From: Nocardioides sp.
Lineage (GTDB): Bacteria; Actinomycetota; Actinomycetes; Propionibacteriales; Nocardioidaceae
Direction: 5' to 3'
NCBI GenBank assembly: GCA_030145945.1
Contig: JASLDK010000034.1
Location: 1-7,263 of the forward strand
DNA length: 7,263 bases
Positions within the stretch are counted from its first letter, which is position 1. Each line of letters begins with the position of its first letter. A program made the position numbers and the translations under genes. Shown here piece after piece: positions 7,128 through 7,263 of the stretch. The notes under the pieces are model-generated. The model was not told where the DNA came from and did not search any database. It was given only the letters and a program-made list of their open reading frames with translations.

Positions 7128-7263
7128 TCAGCCGGGCACCGGCAGCCGGGCGGTGACCGCGGTCCAGATGGCCGCCGCGACGGCGTCCTTGCTGCCGGTC
7201 GGCACGTCGGTGACCCCGCCGTCGGCGGCCAGGACGACGACGGCGTTGTCGGGCCGGCCGAAC
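7128..7263 (-). CDS. coaBC: CoaBC (Dfp) bifunctional phosphopantothenoylcysteine synthetase/decarboxylase, C-terminal 44 residues
   Basis: Only the 3' end is present; the gene enters from the right edge and stops at TGA 7130-7128. The visible tail reads FGRPDNAVVVLAADGG, then VPTGSKDAVAAAIWTAV and a short end. The F-x3-DN-x-V-x-VL and SK-x2-VA-x2-IW patterns are those of the C-terminus of the CoaB (phosphopantothenate-cysteine ligase) domain. The full enzyme joins cysteine to 4'-phosphopantothenate and decarboxylates the product to 4'-phosphopantetheine, two steps of coenzyme A synthesis. Placement directly upstream of metK is the usual actinobacterial order and supports the call. The catalytic parts lie outside the window. 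Confidence 0.8.
   Translation of the reverse strand, partial: FGRPDNAVVVLAADGGVTDVPTGSKDAVAAAIWTAVTARLPVPG

Noticed and set aside
7192..7203. Near-match to the repeat core in coaBC (CTGCCGGTCGGC)
   Set aside because: It lacks one base of the core and has no inverted partner; it encodes conserved coaBC sequence.

Overview
The window comes from a high-GC actinobacterium. The GC-rich codon use, GTG starts, a PriA without helicase motifs, and the order coaBC-metK-priA-def-fmt-rsmB all fit this. Nocardioides or a close relative in the Propionibacteriales is my inference; the window holds no rRNA or other marker that would prove it. Every gene I can support lies on the minus strand, so transcription runs from high to low coordinates. 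The long plus-strand reading frames are antisense shadows of these genes.

In transcription order: the 3' end of coaBC (coenzyme A synthesis; 7263 to 7128), metK (S-adenosylmethionine synthase; 7053 to 5842), a 152-bp gap with a striking symmetric repeat element (5722-5839), priA (replication restart; 5689 to 3644), def (peptide deformylase; 3615 to 3070), fmt (Met-tRNA formyltransferase; 3073 to 2138), rsmB (16S rRNA m5C methyltransferase; 2141 to 750), and the first 233 residues of a luciferase-like (LLM) flavin-dependent oxidoreductase (699 to the window edge).

def, fmt and rsmB form a tight translation-related unit. def and fmt overlap by 4 bp (ATGA), as do fmt and rsmB (GTGA). Fmt adds the formyl group to initiator Met-tRNA and Def removes it from the finished protein. 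RsmB uses the SAM that MetK makes. priA sits 28 bp ahead of def and may share its transcript. The LLM gene is separated by 50 bp that contain a small palindrome, and it is probably a separately regulated unit.

The one truly unusual structure is the metK-priA intergenic element: four copies of a 15-base core (GCCGACCCGGCAGAA), two in each orientation, placed in perfect mirror symmetry around one centre. The inner pair makes a long hairpin which, in metK-sense RNA, ends in a GCGA tetraloop and is followed by a short U tract, so it could serve as the metK terminator. Otherwise the window is ordinary core-genome sequence. I see no mobile element genes, CRISPR array, tRNA, rRNA or defence system.
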